DNA from: Natrinema gelatinilyticum
GTDB lineage: Archaea; Halobacteriota; Halobacteria; Halobacteriales; Natrialbaceae
Direction: 5' to 3'
NCBI RefSeq assembly: GCF_024266705.1
Contig: NZ_CP100757.1
Location: 372,001-436,000, forward strand
DNA: 64,000 bases
Within the stretch, counting starts at the first letter, position 1; every line of letters starts with the position of its first letter. Below the pieces are notes generated by a model. That model saw only the letters and a program-made list of their open reading frames with translations. It did no database searches and had not been told where the DNA came from. The translations under genes were made by a program, and so were the position numbers. Below, one piece after another: positions 1 through 8,370 of the stretch.

Positions 1-440
1 CGTTGCCGACGGTCGGGTGAGGTCGGGGAGGACCATGGAGAGACTGACCAGTCGCCATACCAGCCACAGTCCGGCGAGCACACCGATACCGAGTACACCA
101 CCCGTGGCCGGAATCAAGCGAGTGCCAGGGCGACGACGAACAGCAGACTGGCGATGGCTAACGGCGAGATGAACTGTTGGAGTACAACCACCATGGGCGT
201 GGCGAGCGCAACGATCATCCCGACAGCGACGGTGCGCTATAGCGTGAGCCAGCATCGTCTAACTCATCGAACTGAGCAGGCGTCGCGGCCTCAACGGGTT
301 CTTCGACCATTGCAATTCTCTCCACATCGAAGCGAGAGTAGTCCGGGAATCTCGCCCATCGATTCGACGTTCTCACGGGGCTCGTCGATCAGTGTTTTGT
401 GGGTATCGAGGTCTGTCTCGGAGACAGTGATCAGCGTCAC
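1..440 (-). pseudogene. Decayed membrane protein gene, runs off the left edge
   Basis: Read on the minus strand, an acidic soluble stretch beginning near a GTG at 440 continues only if the frame is changed near 325-335 and again near 240. It then becomes a hydrophobic stretch containing MIVALATPMVVVLQQF and a second helix. One more frame change near 118 restores another hydrophobic segment that leaves the window at base 1. The pieces join smoothly in composition, so I read this as one membrane protein broken by several small indels. Sequencing error could mimic this, but the number of shifts favours decay. I do not recognise the family. Confidence 0.4.
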
Positions 441-474
441 GCTGATCTATTGATTGACATTTTTCTGACATCGT

Positions 475-663
475 TCACTGGCCTCCGGACGTGAATTCGA
501 GCTTCCGAGACGCGACGAAGCCGAGGACGACACCGAGACCGAAGATCACCAAGCGAGGCGGACCTCGCTGCACGGGACGTTCATACTGTTCGTCCGGTTT
601 TCGTCGACCGCTTTCGGTACGGTACGATCCAAATCGGACCGGGCATGATTTTCGAACCATCAT
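475..663 (-). CDS. Possible very small membrane protein
   Basis: A 62-codon minus-strand frame ends in a single hydrophobic segment (LVIFGLGVVLGFVASRKLEF) after a basic, proline-rich N-terminus. Haloarchaea have many one-helix proteins of this shape, but nothing here identifies a family. The N-terminal half looks like shadow coding, and the frame lies among decayed genes. It may be a remnant only. Confidence 0.2.
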   Translation of the reverse strand: MMVRKSCPVRFGSYRTESGRRKPDEQYERPVQRGPPRLVIFGLGVVLGFVASRKLEFTSGGQ

Positions 664-905
664 CCGAACGGAGGGGCCAGTCCCTCCTCAGGATTCGTTC
701 AAACATGTTTACCCTCGCCGGGCTGTGCCGTCAATCGTTCGATGAGAGCGCCGACGATTGCCCGGTGGAGCGTGTCATACAATGGTTCCCAACAAGCAGT
801 ATTCACCATCTTGCTGTCGAGCAACACCCATGACTGCCAAATCTCATAGGGTCACACGCGAATTGGAGGCTGTATAATCGCGAGGGAAAGGGGATGAGAC
901 GTATT

Positions 906-1091
906 CTATGACACGCTGCGGTGGCCAACCAATGAGGGGTGGATGCCGTCCGACAACACAAATTTCGGCGGGGCTGGCTGGCCGAACACGGTCTGAATGT
1001 CTACAACGGAGTCCGACACGCACGGAGTCCGACTCGCGAACCAGATCGACGTCCCCCCAGGCATCCGATTGTCCCCGAAGAACGTCACCAA
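906..1091 (-). pseudogene. C-terminal fragment of an SGNH/GDSL-type hydrolase
   Basis: The minus-strand reading ends in FVLSDGIHPSLVGHRSV, which matches the last block of SGNH/GDSL esterases, where the Asp and His of DGIHPS...GH complete the catalytic triad. No N-terminal GDS block or oxyanion residues are readable upstream, and the frame ends right after this block. I read it as a truncated relic. Bases 664-905 hold nothing I can support. Confidence 0.35.
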
Positions 1092-1230
1092 TAGCGATGA
1101 GATCCTCGTTCGTCGTTGCTCTCCCGCGTGAGTGCTCGTCGGGTGTTCACACCAGCGTTCATTCGAACATGTTGTTCGGGCTGATCATGGGGTAGTGACT
1201 TCGCTGAGATAGAACTCGCCGCCGTCAATG

Positions 1231-1878
1231 TCACTCGATCGGGTCGTCGAAGAACTCCTTGACGATGCACTCTTCGGCGTTGTGGAGCACGATACTCGCC
1301 GTCGATTTGCTCACGTCGAGGATCCCCGCGAGCTCGGTGAGCGAACACTTCCGTGGCGTGTCGTAGTAACCGCGCTCGAGTGCTTCAGTCATATACTGCC
1401 GTTGGCGGTCGGTCAAGAGTTCCGTCGGATCGACCGATTGGGTGACCCGAAGAACGTCGAATGTGAATCCAGTCTCCTCTAATTCGTCGCTGAACTGTGA
1501 GAGCCGTTCGTGCGAGGTCGTGAGCTCACAGACGATCCAGCCGTCCTCGATGGTGTACGGGAACTGCGGCAGATTGCCCGAGGCCAAGAGCGCGCGAAAG
1601 GGCGGGGGAACGAACGGGAGCTGAAATTGCAGTAAGACTGTGTGATCGTCTGCATGGAGGACGTCGTAGGATGGCACTCGTGTCTCTGGTGCGTCCTCGA
1701 ATACGTCGAGGATGACTGCCGGGTCTCCCACGGTCGCTTCGAGTACGACGACCAATCCCTCCTCGGTCGGGGAGGCGCTCAAAAGTCGAAACTCATCATC
1801 GGGATACTCACTGGACAACCGGAAGGGACCACCAAGGGAGGTCCCCGGTGGTTTGAATCGAACTCGGGCCTTGGGCAT
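1231..1878 (-). CDS. Bacterio-opsin activator (Bat)-type HTH regulator
   Basis: This 215-aa protein has the layout of haloarchaeal Bat-like regulators. An N-terminal beta-rich sensor-like part (residues 1-145) is followed by the C-terminal HTH_10 domain, visible as LTDRQRQYMTEALERGYYDTP and then LTELAGILDVSKSTASIVLHNAEE, the predicted recognition helix. There is no PAS or GAF domain, so it is one of the short family members. The ATG at 1878 follows a likely non-coding stretch. It is monocistronic and divergent from the membrane protein at 1968; the 89-bp gap probably carries both promoters. Target genes cannot be read from the sequence. Confidence 0.8.
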   Translation of the reverse strand: MPKARVRFKPPGTSLGGPFRLSSEYPDDEFRLLSASPTEEGLVVVLEATVGDPAVILDVFEDAPETRVPSYDVLHADDHTVLLQFQLPFVPPPFRALLASGNLPQFPYTIEDGWIVCELTTSHERLSQFSDELEETGFTFDVLRVTQSVDPTELLTDRQRQYMTEALERGYYDTPRKCSLTELAGILDVSKSTASIVLHNAEECIVKEFFDDPIE

Positions 1879-1967
1879 ACACCGTATTGTCGGTGCACGG
1901 TCTTATTCCCGTAGCTTCGAACATGTTCTAGCGTACCACCAATACCGTCGTCCCCGTTCGAGCCACT

Positions 1968-2429
1968 ATGGACCCGTCCGAAACCGAACCGACAGCAGAC
2001 TATCTGGGTCAAGGAGCGGCTCACTCCGGTGAGCAAGCCCGATGGCCAGGCACACACCCCGTGAGGCGTATTGTCCGGGCGTTCCTGGGTATAGAAGCGA
2101 CGTCATTCTTCCTTGCCGCCATGGTACACGCAGGTTTCCGTATCCAGGGATACGAGCATCGGGAGGCGATGATCGCCGAGAGCGTAATCGGCACTGTTCT
2201 CCTCGTCGGCCTGACAATGACCTGGATTCGGTCGCGCACGATGTTCTCAATCGCCGCGGGCGTACAAGCATTCGCTCTGTTAGGGGCTTTCATCGGTACT
2301 TGGACGATCGTCGTTGGGATCGGCCTCCGGGCGGTTCTGGATATCGTATATCATGCCGTCATTGTGCTCGTGTTGATGACTGGTCTGGTGGTGGCATGGC
2401 GTTTGCGCGGAACCAGAGCGACCGGCTGA
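1968..2429 (+). CDS. Four-helix integral membrane protein, unknown function
   Basis: A 153-aa protein. About 30 polar residues are followed by four hydrophobic segments at roughly 36-54, 68-86, 90-114 and 120-143, with a short basic tail. There are no charged catalytic residues inside the helices and no cysteine motif. It is divergent from the Bat-type regulator and may be its target; that is inference from position only. I do not recognise a named family. Confidence 0.55.
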   Translation: MDPSETEPTADYLGQGAAHSGEQARWPGTHPVRRIVRAFLGIEATSFFLAAMVHAGFRIQGYEHREAMIAESVIGTVLLVGLTMTWIRSRTMFSIAAGVQAFALLGAFIGTWTIVVGIGLRAVLDIVYHAVIVLVLMTGLVVAWRLRGTRATG

Positions 2430-2531
2430 TCGTGCACGGAATCGATACCGACGATTTGCTGACCCAGAAAATCGTCACTACCGTTTTGCTATCTCCTCGT
2501 TTCGGGTTACAGTACGTTACTTTCACGAGCC

Positions 2532-4316
2532 ATGACCGACTATCGTCTCTCATTCAAACCCGCAATCGGCCTCTACGGTCAGCACGATCCGAGTGCCGCC
2601 CTTTTCGAAGATGGCACGCCCGTCTTCGGCGTCGAAGAAGAGCGATACACGCGGGAGAAACATGCAACAGACACATTCCCGGAGCGCGCGATTCGGGCTT
2701 GTCTCGACCATCGAAACCTGTCCCTTTCGGACCTCGATCGAATTCTCCTCCCGTACGATCCGCAGCTCCGTGGTGAAATTGCTTCTCACTACGTTTTCGA
2801 TGCGATCCGAGCGCCTGGGATCGGACGAAAACTCACTGCGCTCGAGCGGACGCTCGTTACGCAGGTTCGGAGTCAGTTCGTCCCGACGCGGCAGATCGAG
2901 AACCGCCTCGAGTCGATCGGTTCGCCAGTGCCGCCGATCGAAACGATTCCGCATCACCGTTGTCACGCCGCGAGCGCGTTCCACCCGTCGGGGTTCGACG
3001 AGGGTGTCGTACTCACGATCGACGCGAAGGGCGAGTACGATTCGACGGTCGTCTGGCACGCCGATGAAGATGGATTAACCCGAGTCCGGACGTACGAACA
3101 CCCGAACAGTCTCGGGCTCTTCTTCGCCACAGTGACGGAGTACCTCGGGTATCGGATGTTCAACGGCGAGGGGAAGGTGATGGGGCTTGCGCCCTACGGG
3201 GACGAGAACCCCGAGATCGAATCTGCCCTTCGGGAGCTGATCGACACGGGCGTCGACTACGATGTCACCAAACTGACGAAACGCTGGGGAACCGGCCACG
3301 GCGTCGAAACCCTCGAGGATGTATTCGGCCGTCCTCGACACGAGACACCCGGCGAGTTCGACCAGTGGGAGAAAGACCTCGCTTACACTGCCCAGAAACT
3401 GCTCGAGGAGACGGTCGTCGACATCGCGGAGACCGCCGTCGATCAATTTGATACGGCAAACGTTGCGATCGCGGGCGGCGTCGCGCTGAACTGCAAACTA
3501 AATAAGCGCGTCCGCGAGTCGCCGGCCGTGGACGACGTCTTCGTCCAGCCGGTCGCCCACGACGCGGGTCTCGCGCTCGGTGCGGGGTGGGCACAGCAGC
3601 CACCGTCGGCAGTAGACCGCCAGACCGGCGTCTATCTCGGTCCCGAGTATGAGACGGACGAGATCCGATCGCTCCTCGAGACGAACAAACTCGAGTACGC
3701 GGAACCGGACGACCTCGAGCGATACGTCGCCGAACGGCTCGCAGCGGGCGACCTCGTCGGCTGGTTCCAGGGCCGGATGGAGCTGGGGCCGCGAGCGCTC
3801 GGGGCCCGGAGCATCCTCGCCGATCCCCGCAGCGCAGATTCCCGAGACCGCGTCAATCGGTTCGTCAAACACCGTGAGGAGTGGCGCCCGTTCGCGCCGT
3901 CGATGCTCGAGTCGGCTGCCGAGGAGTACCTGATCGACGGCGGCCCAGCGCCGTTCATGATCGACGCCTACGACGTTCGGCCAGAGAAGAGTACGGATCT
4001 CGAGGCCGTCCTGCACCCGGCCGACGACTCGACGCGCCCGCAGACCGTCCGCGAGGACCAGCATCCGCGCTACCACCGGCTCATCTCCGAGTTCGCCGAC
4101 CTCACCGGCGTACCGGTTCTCCTCAACACCTCGTTCAACGATCACGCTGAACCGATCGTCCGGACGCCGACGCAGGCGATCAAGGACTTCTACGGAATGG
4201 GGCTTGACGTGCTCATTCTCGAGGACTTCGTGATCGAAAAGGAAACGGCGAAAACTGAGCACGATTCGGAACTGGCGTTCGAAGAGCGCGACGTGGCGAC
4301 TACGGTACCGGAATAG
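2532..4316 (+). CDS. NodU/CmcH-family O-carbamoyltransferase
   Basis: A 594-aa enzyme, the usual length for the family. The N-terminal Kae1-like domain (about 10-350) starts with GLYGQHDPSAALFEDG and carries the metal-binding HxxxH in IPHHRCHAASAF (near residue 140). It also has GEGKVMGLAPYG and the nucleotide-binding IAGGVALNCKLN. The C-terminal YrdC-like part (about 365-575) has GWFQGRMELGPRALGARSIL and LLNTSFNDHAEPIV, both hallmarks. Family members transfer a carbamoyl group from carbamoyl phosphate through carbamoyl-AMP to a hydroxyl on a sugar or small molecule. No glycosyltransferase or biosynthetic partner lies next to it, so the acceptor is unknown. The ATG at 2532 fits the family N-terminus. 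Confidence 0.9.
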   Translation: MTDYRLSFKPAIGLYGQHDPSAALFEDGTPVFGVEEERYTREKHATDTFPERAIRACLDHRNLSLSDLDRILLPYDPQLRGEIASHYVFDAIRAPGIGRKLTALERTLVTQVRSQFVPTRQIENRLESIGSPVPPIETIPHHRCHAASAFHPSGFDEGVVLTIDAKGEYDSTVVWHADEDGLTRVRTYEHPNSLGLFFATVTEYLGYRMFNGEGKVMGLAPYGDENPEIESALRELIDTGVDYDVTKLTKRWGTGHGVETLEDVFGRPRHETPGEFDQWEKDLAYTAQKLLEETVVDIAETAVDQFDTANVAIAGGVALNCKLNKRVRESPAVDDVFVQPVAHDAGLALGAGWAQQPPSAVDRQTGVYLGPEYETDEIRSLLETNKLEYAEPDDLERYVAERLAAGDLVGWFQGRMELGPRALGARSILADPRSADSRDRVNRFVKHREEWRPFAPSMLESAAEEYLIDGGPAPFMIDAYDVRPEKSTDLEAVLHPADDSTRPQTVREDQHPRYHRLISEFADLTGVPVLLNTSFNDHAEPIVRTPTQAIKDFYGMGLDVLILEDFVIEKETAKTEHDSELAFEERDVATTVPE

Positions 4317-4356
4317 GACCGGGATCCACGACAATTCAGTTAGCGAGACGACGAGC

Positions 4357-4572
4357 TTAGTGCGTCGCGTGTGCCTCGAGGGAGTCGACTAGCGTTTCGG
4401 CGGGCTGGAAGCCGTCGTCGATGCAGGCGACTTCCTCGCCGTCTATCAGGACGATGCGCGTCGGGACGCTCTGGACGTTGAACTCGGTAGCGAGGTCGGG
4501 AACGAGTACAGCGTTTACTGTCGTCACGGCGCCCGGAGAGCTGCGGGAAACGCCTCCGAGCACCGGCTCCAT
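4357..4572 (-). pseudogene. 5'-truncated thioredoxin-fold protein lacking the CxxC
   Basis: The 71-aa product is the C-terminal two thirds of a thioredoxin: MEPVLGG aligns just after the active site, and FNVQSVPTRIVLIDGEEV contains the cis-proline loop. The frame stays open upstream to about 4632, but the WCGPC position reads KPVDCES, so only the second cysteine survives. It lies downstream of ccdA and tlpA-like genes on the same strand, where haloarchaeal clusters often carry a thioredoxin. It is probably a decayed member of this operon; a redox-dead adaptor is less likely. Confidence 0.5.
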
Positions 4573-4675
4573 CGACTCACAGTCGACTGGTTTCTGGAAT
4601 TCTCCAGAAGACTGCTTTTCGCACTCATTTCTTCAAATGAGACATCAGTATATTAACGTGTGAAGCTGAACAGCT

Positions 4676-5341
4676 TCAGTAGACGACCAACGCCAGATAG
4701 AGTTGTCCGATCCCCGCGAGGATCATTATGCCGCCAGCAAGTCGTTTCAGATGCCCCGAATACGCCGCAAGTCGACCCGAACTCACGACCAGTCCCATCC
4801 CGGTCGCGACCGTCACCGCAATCATCAGGGCGACTACGCTACCGACGTAGGTCACGAGGACGAGCACCGTCGCCTCGGCCGGTAGGGACAGCGAACGGGC
4901 GACGACCGCGAGGAAGATAGGCGCGACGCACCCGGCTCCCGCGAGCGCGTACCCTGCGCCGAAGATTCCGAATCCGAGGATGCTCGAGCGCCGCTTCGGA
5001 AGCGGAATCGATAGCGAGGGAGCGCGACCGACGACAACGAGAGTGCCGAAGAACACCAGCAGTCCGCCGACAAGCGACTCGAAGATTGTGAGGTTGGATA
5101 GCGTCTGCTGGCCGATCACGAACGTCACCCCGATGAGGGCCGCGAGCGTTCCCAGAACGCCAATGCCTGCGGCGATGCCTCGGGTCGTCGCCCCACCGAG
5201 TGACGTGTCGTCGCCGTCCGTCCGACTGACGTAGAACCCGACGTATCCCGGCAACAGCGGATACGCACATGGACTAAAGAAGGTTGCAATGCCGGCGGTG
5301 AGCGCGAAGACGACCGTCGACAGGAGCGATGCATCGATCAC
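4676..5341 (-). CDS. ccdA: CcdA-type transmembrane thiol-disulfide oxidoreductase
   Basis: A 221-aa protein with six predicted helices (DsbD transmembrane family). The paired cysteines sit in helix 1 (FFSPCAYPLLPGY, Cys25) and helix 4 (GAGCVAPIFLAV, Cys138), where CcdA carries its redox pair. The role is to move reducing equivalents across the membrane to extracytoplasmic thioredoxins that act on apocytochromes or cupredoxin centres. Its ATG overlaps the stop of the upstream TlpA-like gene by 4 bp, so the two are translationally coupled and TlpA is the natural partner. Confidence 0.88.
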   Translation of the reverse strand: MIDASLLSTVVFALTAGIATFFSPCAYPLLPGYVGFYVSRTDGDDTSLGGATTRGIAAGIGVLGTLAALIGVTFVIGQQTLSNLTIFESLVGGLLVFFGTLVVVGRAPSLSIPLPKRRSSILGFGIFGAGYALAGAGCVAPIFLAVVARSLSLPAEATVLVLVTYVGSVVALMIAVTVATGMGLVVSSGRLAAYSGHLKRLAGGIMILAGIGQLYLALVVY

Positions 5342-5925
5342 GCGTTCGTCCCCGCCTCGAGCGCCTGTTCGATCCCCGCCACGAGTTCGTCGGCCGTTTT
5401 GACGCCGGTGTCAGACCACTGGACACGTCCGGATGTATCGATCGAAACGGCAGAGGGATAACCGCCCGCAAGATACTGTGCAGTCAGTTCCGCAGTCGGG
5501 TCGAGACCAAGCAACCAGTCCCCGCCGTGTTTCTCCCACCAGTCGACCAGTTCCGCTTTCGTCACCGATCGTCCGATCGCTTCGCTCGTAATCGAAATGA
5601 ATAGCACGTCGTCACCGATGCGATCGTTCGCTGCCGCAAGTGCGGGCATCTGTTCGATACACGGTGGACACCACGTACCGAAGAAATCGATGAACGTGGG
5701 TTGGTCGGACGCCGGAACACGGATCTCGCCGGCTTCGCTTCCCGGCGCATCGATCGTCTTGATTGTGAGCGGTTCGGTGTCCGTAGACTCCGCTCCATCC
5801 GTATTCCCGGTTTTGGTTTTACTTGGTCCGTCTCCGAACGAGGGTGGACCGCGTATCGCCAGTGCACCTGCGCCACCGATCGCACCCAGACTGCAGACTC
5901 CGGCGAGGATATCCCGTCTGCGCAT
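5338..5925 (-). CDS. TlpA/ResA-like extracytoplasmic thioredoxin
   Basis: A 195-aa protein. The basic start MRRRDILAGV is followed by a hydrophobic stretch to about residue 25, consistent with a Tat-like signal or membrane anchor. A Gly/Thr/Ser-rich linker leads to the thioredoxin fold with FFGTWCPPCIEQMPAL (Cys86 and Cys89) and the cis-Pro region GGYPSAVSID. The CPPC centre is typical of TlpA/ResA reductases, which reduce apocytochrome c or the CuA/Sco centre. It starts 1 bp after the SCO1-like stop and overlaps ccdA, so an assembly module for respiratory copper or haem proteins is likely. Confidence 0.85.
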   Translation of the reverse strand: MRRRDILAGVCSLGAIGGAGALAIRGPPSFGDGPSKTKTGNTDGAESTDTEPLTIKTIDAPGSEAGEIRVPASDQPTFIDFFGTWCPPCIEQMPALAAANDRIGDDVLFISITSEAIGRSVTKAELVDWWEKHGGDWLLGLDPTAELTAQYLAGGYPSAVSIDTSGRVQWSDTGVKTADELVAGIEQALEAGTNA

Positions 5926-5926
5926 C

Positions 5927-6649
5927 TTACGCTGACACCACCGTTTCGAGATCGGCGACTACCCGTGAAATCTCGACCGTTGCCCCTCTGGGATACGCTC
6001 GTTCAACGATCCCCCGTTCGTTCGCGAGTAGGATCAAATTATAGTGGGGGAACCGATACTCGAGCGAATCGTACTTTTCGGCATCGACCTTCTTGAGCGG
6101 CAACCCAATTTGGTCAGTCATGATCTCTTTTGCCGCTTCGTACCGCTCCGGTCTGAGAAAGTCCCAGTTCCCGGCCTCGAGATCGACTCCCTGCTGGCCG
6201 GCGAACGTCCGAAGCGCGTCTTTTGTGTCCCGTTCCGGATCGAACGTCATCGCGAGCAGTTGGATATCGTCACCGTACCCGTTGGCAGCGGCCGCTTCCT
6301 GTGCACGGCGGAGTCGTAGTATCAACACAGGACACATTCCATCGGGACACGACGTATAAAAGAAGGTCATCAAAACGGCCCGATCGCTCTCGAACTGGTC
6401 TGTCGAGATAGTCTCACCGGTCAGGGGGTTGGGGAGTTCGACTGGCGGGAGGTCGTCGCCGTAACTCGGATGCGACGACTCGCTCAGATCTTGCTCCGAC
6501 GGACCGAGAATCGCTCCGTCGGCACGTTCTCGCTCACTGCTGTCGCTGTTGTCTGCCTACCCTTCGCCACTCGAGAGAGAGTTCAGACAACCTGCAGCGG
6601 TAGTGACACTCGAGGCAGCGATCGATTGGAGACACAGACGTCGGTTCAT
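5927..6649 (-). pseudogene. SCO1/SenC-family lipoprotein gene with an in-frame TAG
   Basis: Reading from the ATG at 6649 gives MNRRLCLQSIAASS, then the lipobox TAAGC, a Ser/Glu linker, and at codon 31 a TAG (6559-6557). The same frame continues without a break into VELPNPLTGETISTDQFES and the Sco core: TFFYTSCPDGMCPVLI (the CxxxC copper motif), TFDPERD and the conserved His in RFPHYNLI. Length with the stop read through is about 240 residues, normal for the family. After the TAG the next in-frame start is a TTG at 6373, inside the core, which would remove the signal and linker. SCO1 proteins deliver copper to CuA of cytochrome oxidase. The gene is probably inactivated by one nonsense mutation. 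Confidence 0.7.
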
Positions 6650-6763
6650 ACGTTTTCGTTTCGGAGGGGATCGTAAATCCTGAACGGCAATTCCCCGAGT
6701 CGGAAAAAGTGCGAGCGGTACGGGAGAGCGACGAACGTGAATGGTGCTCGGGCGCTTGCGATA

Positions 6764-7027
6764 TTACTTCTCCAACGAAATGAGAACGAGCACCATCCCA
6801 CTTGAAACGATAGCCGCTTGCATGAGGGCGGCGGACGCGCTCGTCGTCTCGAACACGAGGTAGATGAGTCCTTCGCAGATTGCACCGACACCGATGAAGA
6901 CGAACCCGCTAGAGACGTACAGCATCGGCGTTTGACCGCTACGTCGATAGCCGTGATACGCCAGATACGCGACGACGAGACTCAGAACGAACGTTATCAG
7001 TTTGGCGATCACGAACAACGCTTGCAT
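6764..7027 (-). CDS. Small three-helix membrane protein (DUF7521-like)
   Basis: An 87-aa protein with hydrophobic segments at about 5-22, 36-56 and 65-84 and the basic turn YHGYRRSGQTP between the first two. This matches a haloarchaeal family often encoded just after a small winged-helix regulator, which is the arrangement here: its start overlaps the stop of the regulator fusion by 1 bp. Function is unknown; co-transcription with the regulator suggests a regulator/membrane-partner pair. The family name is from memory and less certain than the topology. Confidence 0.6.
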   Translation of the reverse strand: MQALFVIAKLITFVLSLVVAYLAYHGYRRSGQTPMLYVSSGFVFIGVGAICEGLIYLVFETTSASAALMQAAIVSSGMVLVLISLEK

Positions 7028-7707
7028 CAGTCATCACCCCGGCGATCGGTCCAGAAAGACGTGTAGTCGTCAGCGAGCATGTCGCGCGTTTCCAGCGTCA
7101 GCGAGAACGTGCCATCGGTGATCTCGATGTGGAATTCCTCGAGTGCCATCTCGAACTTGTTTCGATGCGAGCCGTCCGGATCGACGGTGTTGCGTTTCTC
7201 GATGAGGTCGTGGTCCTGCAGTACCGACACTCGCCGATAGATCGTCGCAAACGAGGCGTCGCATTCCTCGTTGTGCGTTTTCGCGGTCTTCGACCCGTGA
7301 TCCGCGGCGAGGAGTACGTCATGAGCGCGGATGAACTGAACAGGACCCAACAGGAAGGCGTTACAGATCGGACAGCCGTCCGCCAGGAATCCGCTGACGA
7401 GACCACCGAGTGCCCAGCGATCCTCGCTACTCGCGCCGTCGGCCTCGTCCTCGTCGTCGACCTCGAGACCGGTTTCGACTACTTCGGTCACCAGTCGCTG
7501 TGCGGCGTAGACGCCTGTCAATAGCGCGATCAGCGTTAGACACAGGTAGTCGACAGGTGTCCGCGGAACCATCCGAGCGGACAGTGGGTTCGAAATGAGA
7601 CCGGTGACAAGCCCGAAAAGTAGGAACACACCGATTCCGGCGGCCGTTCCCCACAGCATCACTCGCCAATCCGATTGGATCGATCGGACGAAGTCGTATG
7701 CCGTCAT
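7027..7707 (-). CDS. Membrane domain fused to a winged-helix (ArsR-like) regulator
   Basis: A 226-aa chimera. Residues 1-75 hold two membrane segments (MLWGTAAGIGVFLLFGLVTG and VDYLCLTLIALLTGVYAAQ), then an acidic linker (82-96) and SGFLADGCPICNAFLLG, a cysteine motif at the start of another helix. From about residue 125 it becomes a complete winged helix: DVLLAADHGSKTAK, EECDASFATIYRRVSVL (recognition helix), HDLIEKRNTVDPDGSHRNKFE. The second part normally stands alone as a ~115-aa regulator before the small membrane protein that follows. The C-terminal helices expected of the membrane part are missing, so an in-frame deletion probably joined two genes. It would be a membrane-tethered DNA-binding protein. 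Confidence 0.65.
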   Translation of the reverse strand: MTAYDFVRSIQSDWRVMLWGTAAGIGVFLLFGLVTGLISNPLSARMVPRTPVDYLCLTLIALLTGVYAAQRLVTEVVETGLEVDDEDEADGASSEDRWALGGLVSGFLADGCPICNAFLLGPVQFIRAHDVLLAADHGSKTAKTHNEECDASFATIYRRVSVLQDHDLIEKRNTVDPDGSHRNKFEMALEEFHIEITDGTFSLTLETRDMLADDYTSFWTDRRGDD

Positions 7708-8252
7708 TTCGCCGCCTTGGTCGTGATCGCGCAGTGTTCCGGATGGCCCGCTCGTCCGAGGAAGAACAGCAACAGGGCGAGCCCGCCAACGCGAAGTAAC
7801 GCGCCGTCGTACGGGAGTACTGCCACCCCTCCGGCGAAGCCCAGAAAGCCGAGGAGGCCAGCACCGCAGCTCGCACAGCCCGACGCGAGGAGCCCCGGGA
7901 CGACGCCAGAGAGGTCGGTGAGAATCGAGAGGCCACCAATTCGTAACTGTGCGATAGCATTGACAATCGCAACGCCCGAAAGCAGGGCGTAGAGGACGAT
8001 GACCACGACGCCTGACCAGCCATCGGTTCGGTAGACCGTTTCCGTAAGCGAGACGAGGACGTACTCGAACCAGTGGAGTCCGTCACCGAGCATCTGAATC
8101 GAGAACTCCGGCATCGTACTGAGAATCAGGAGGACGTACGTGGCGACCGTGACGAGGACGAGTCCGATCGTGCCCCACCACGTCTCGAACGGGTACGAGA
8201 TCGCTTCGGAGAGGTTCGTCAGGTACCCGCTGATCGAATCGCGCATGAACAT
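7704..8252 (-). CDS. Polytopic membrane protein with a CASCG motif
   Basis: A 182-aa protein with about four to five helices, ending in LLLFFLGRAGHPEHC. The segment GLLASGCASCGAGLLGFLGF resembles the SGFLADGCPICN segment of the next gene, so the two are probably related cysteine-motif membrane proteins. Paired cysteines next to a helix could bind metal or take part in thiol transfer with the CcdA/TlpA/SCO genes downstream; this is inference. It overlaps the next gene by 4 bp and is first in the minus-strand run. An ATG at 8246 (third codon) is an equally possible start. Confidence 0.55.
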   Translation of the reverse strand: MFMRDSISGYLTNLSEAISYPFETWWGTIGLVLVTVATYVLLILSTMPEFSIQMLGDGLHWFEYVLVSLTETVYRTDGWSGVVVIVLYALLSGVAIVNAIAQLRIGGLSILTDLSGVVPGLLASGCASCGAGLLGFLGFAGGVAVLPYDGALLRVGGLALLLFFLGRAGHPEHCAITTKAAK

Positions 8253-8370
8253 CTAGCTGCATCGATGCAGGGATGACTAAAATCTCTAACTTCGATTTGC
8301 TGGGTCAGCAAATCAGCGGTCCCGTTTACGTAATCAGAGAGACAATGTAACGACGAGTAACCTATCTACA

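Noticed and set aside
6557..6559. TAG in the SCO1-type gene as a pyrrolysine codon
   Set aside because: No pyl genes are visible in the window, the position is in a variable linker rather than an active site, and this use would be unexpected for SCO1 proteins. A nonsense mutation or error is simpler.
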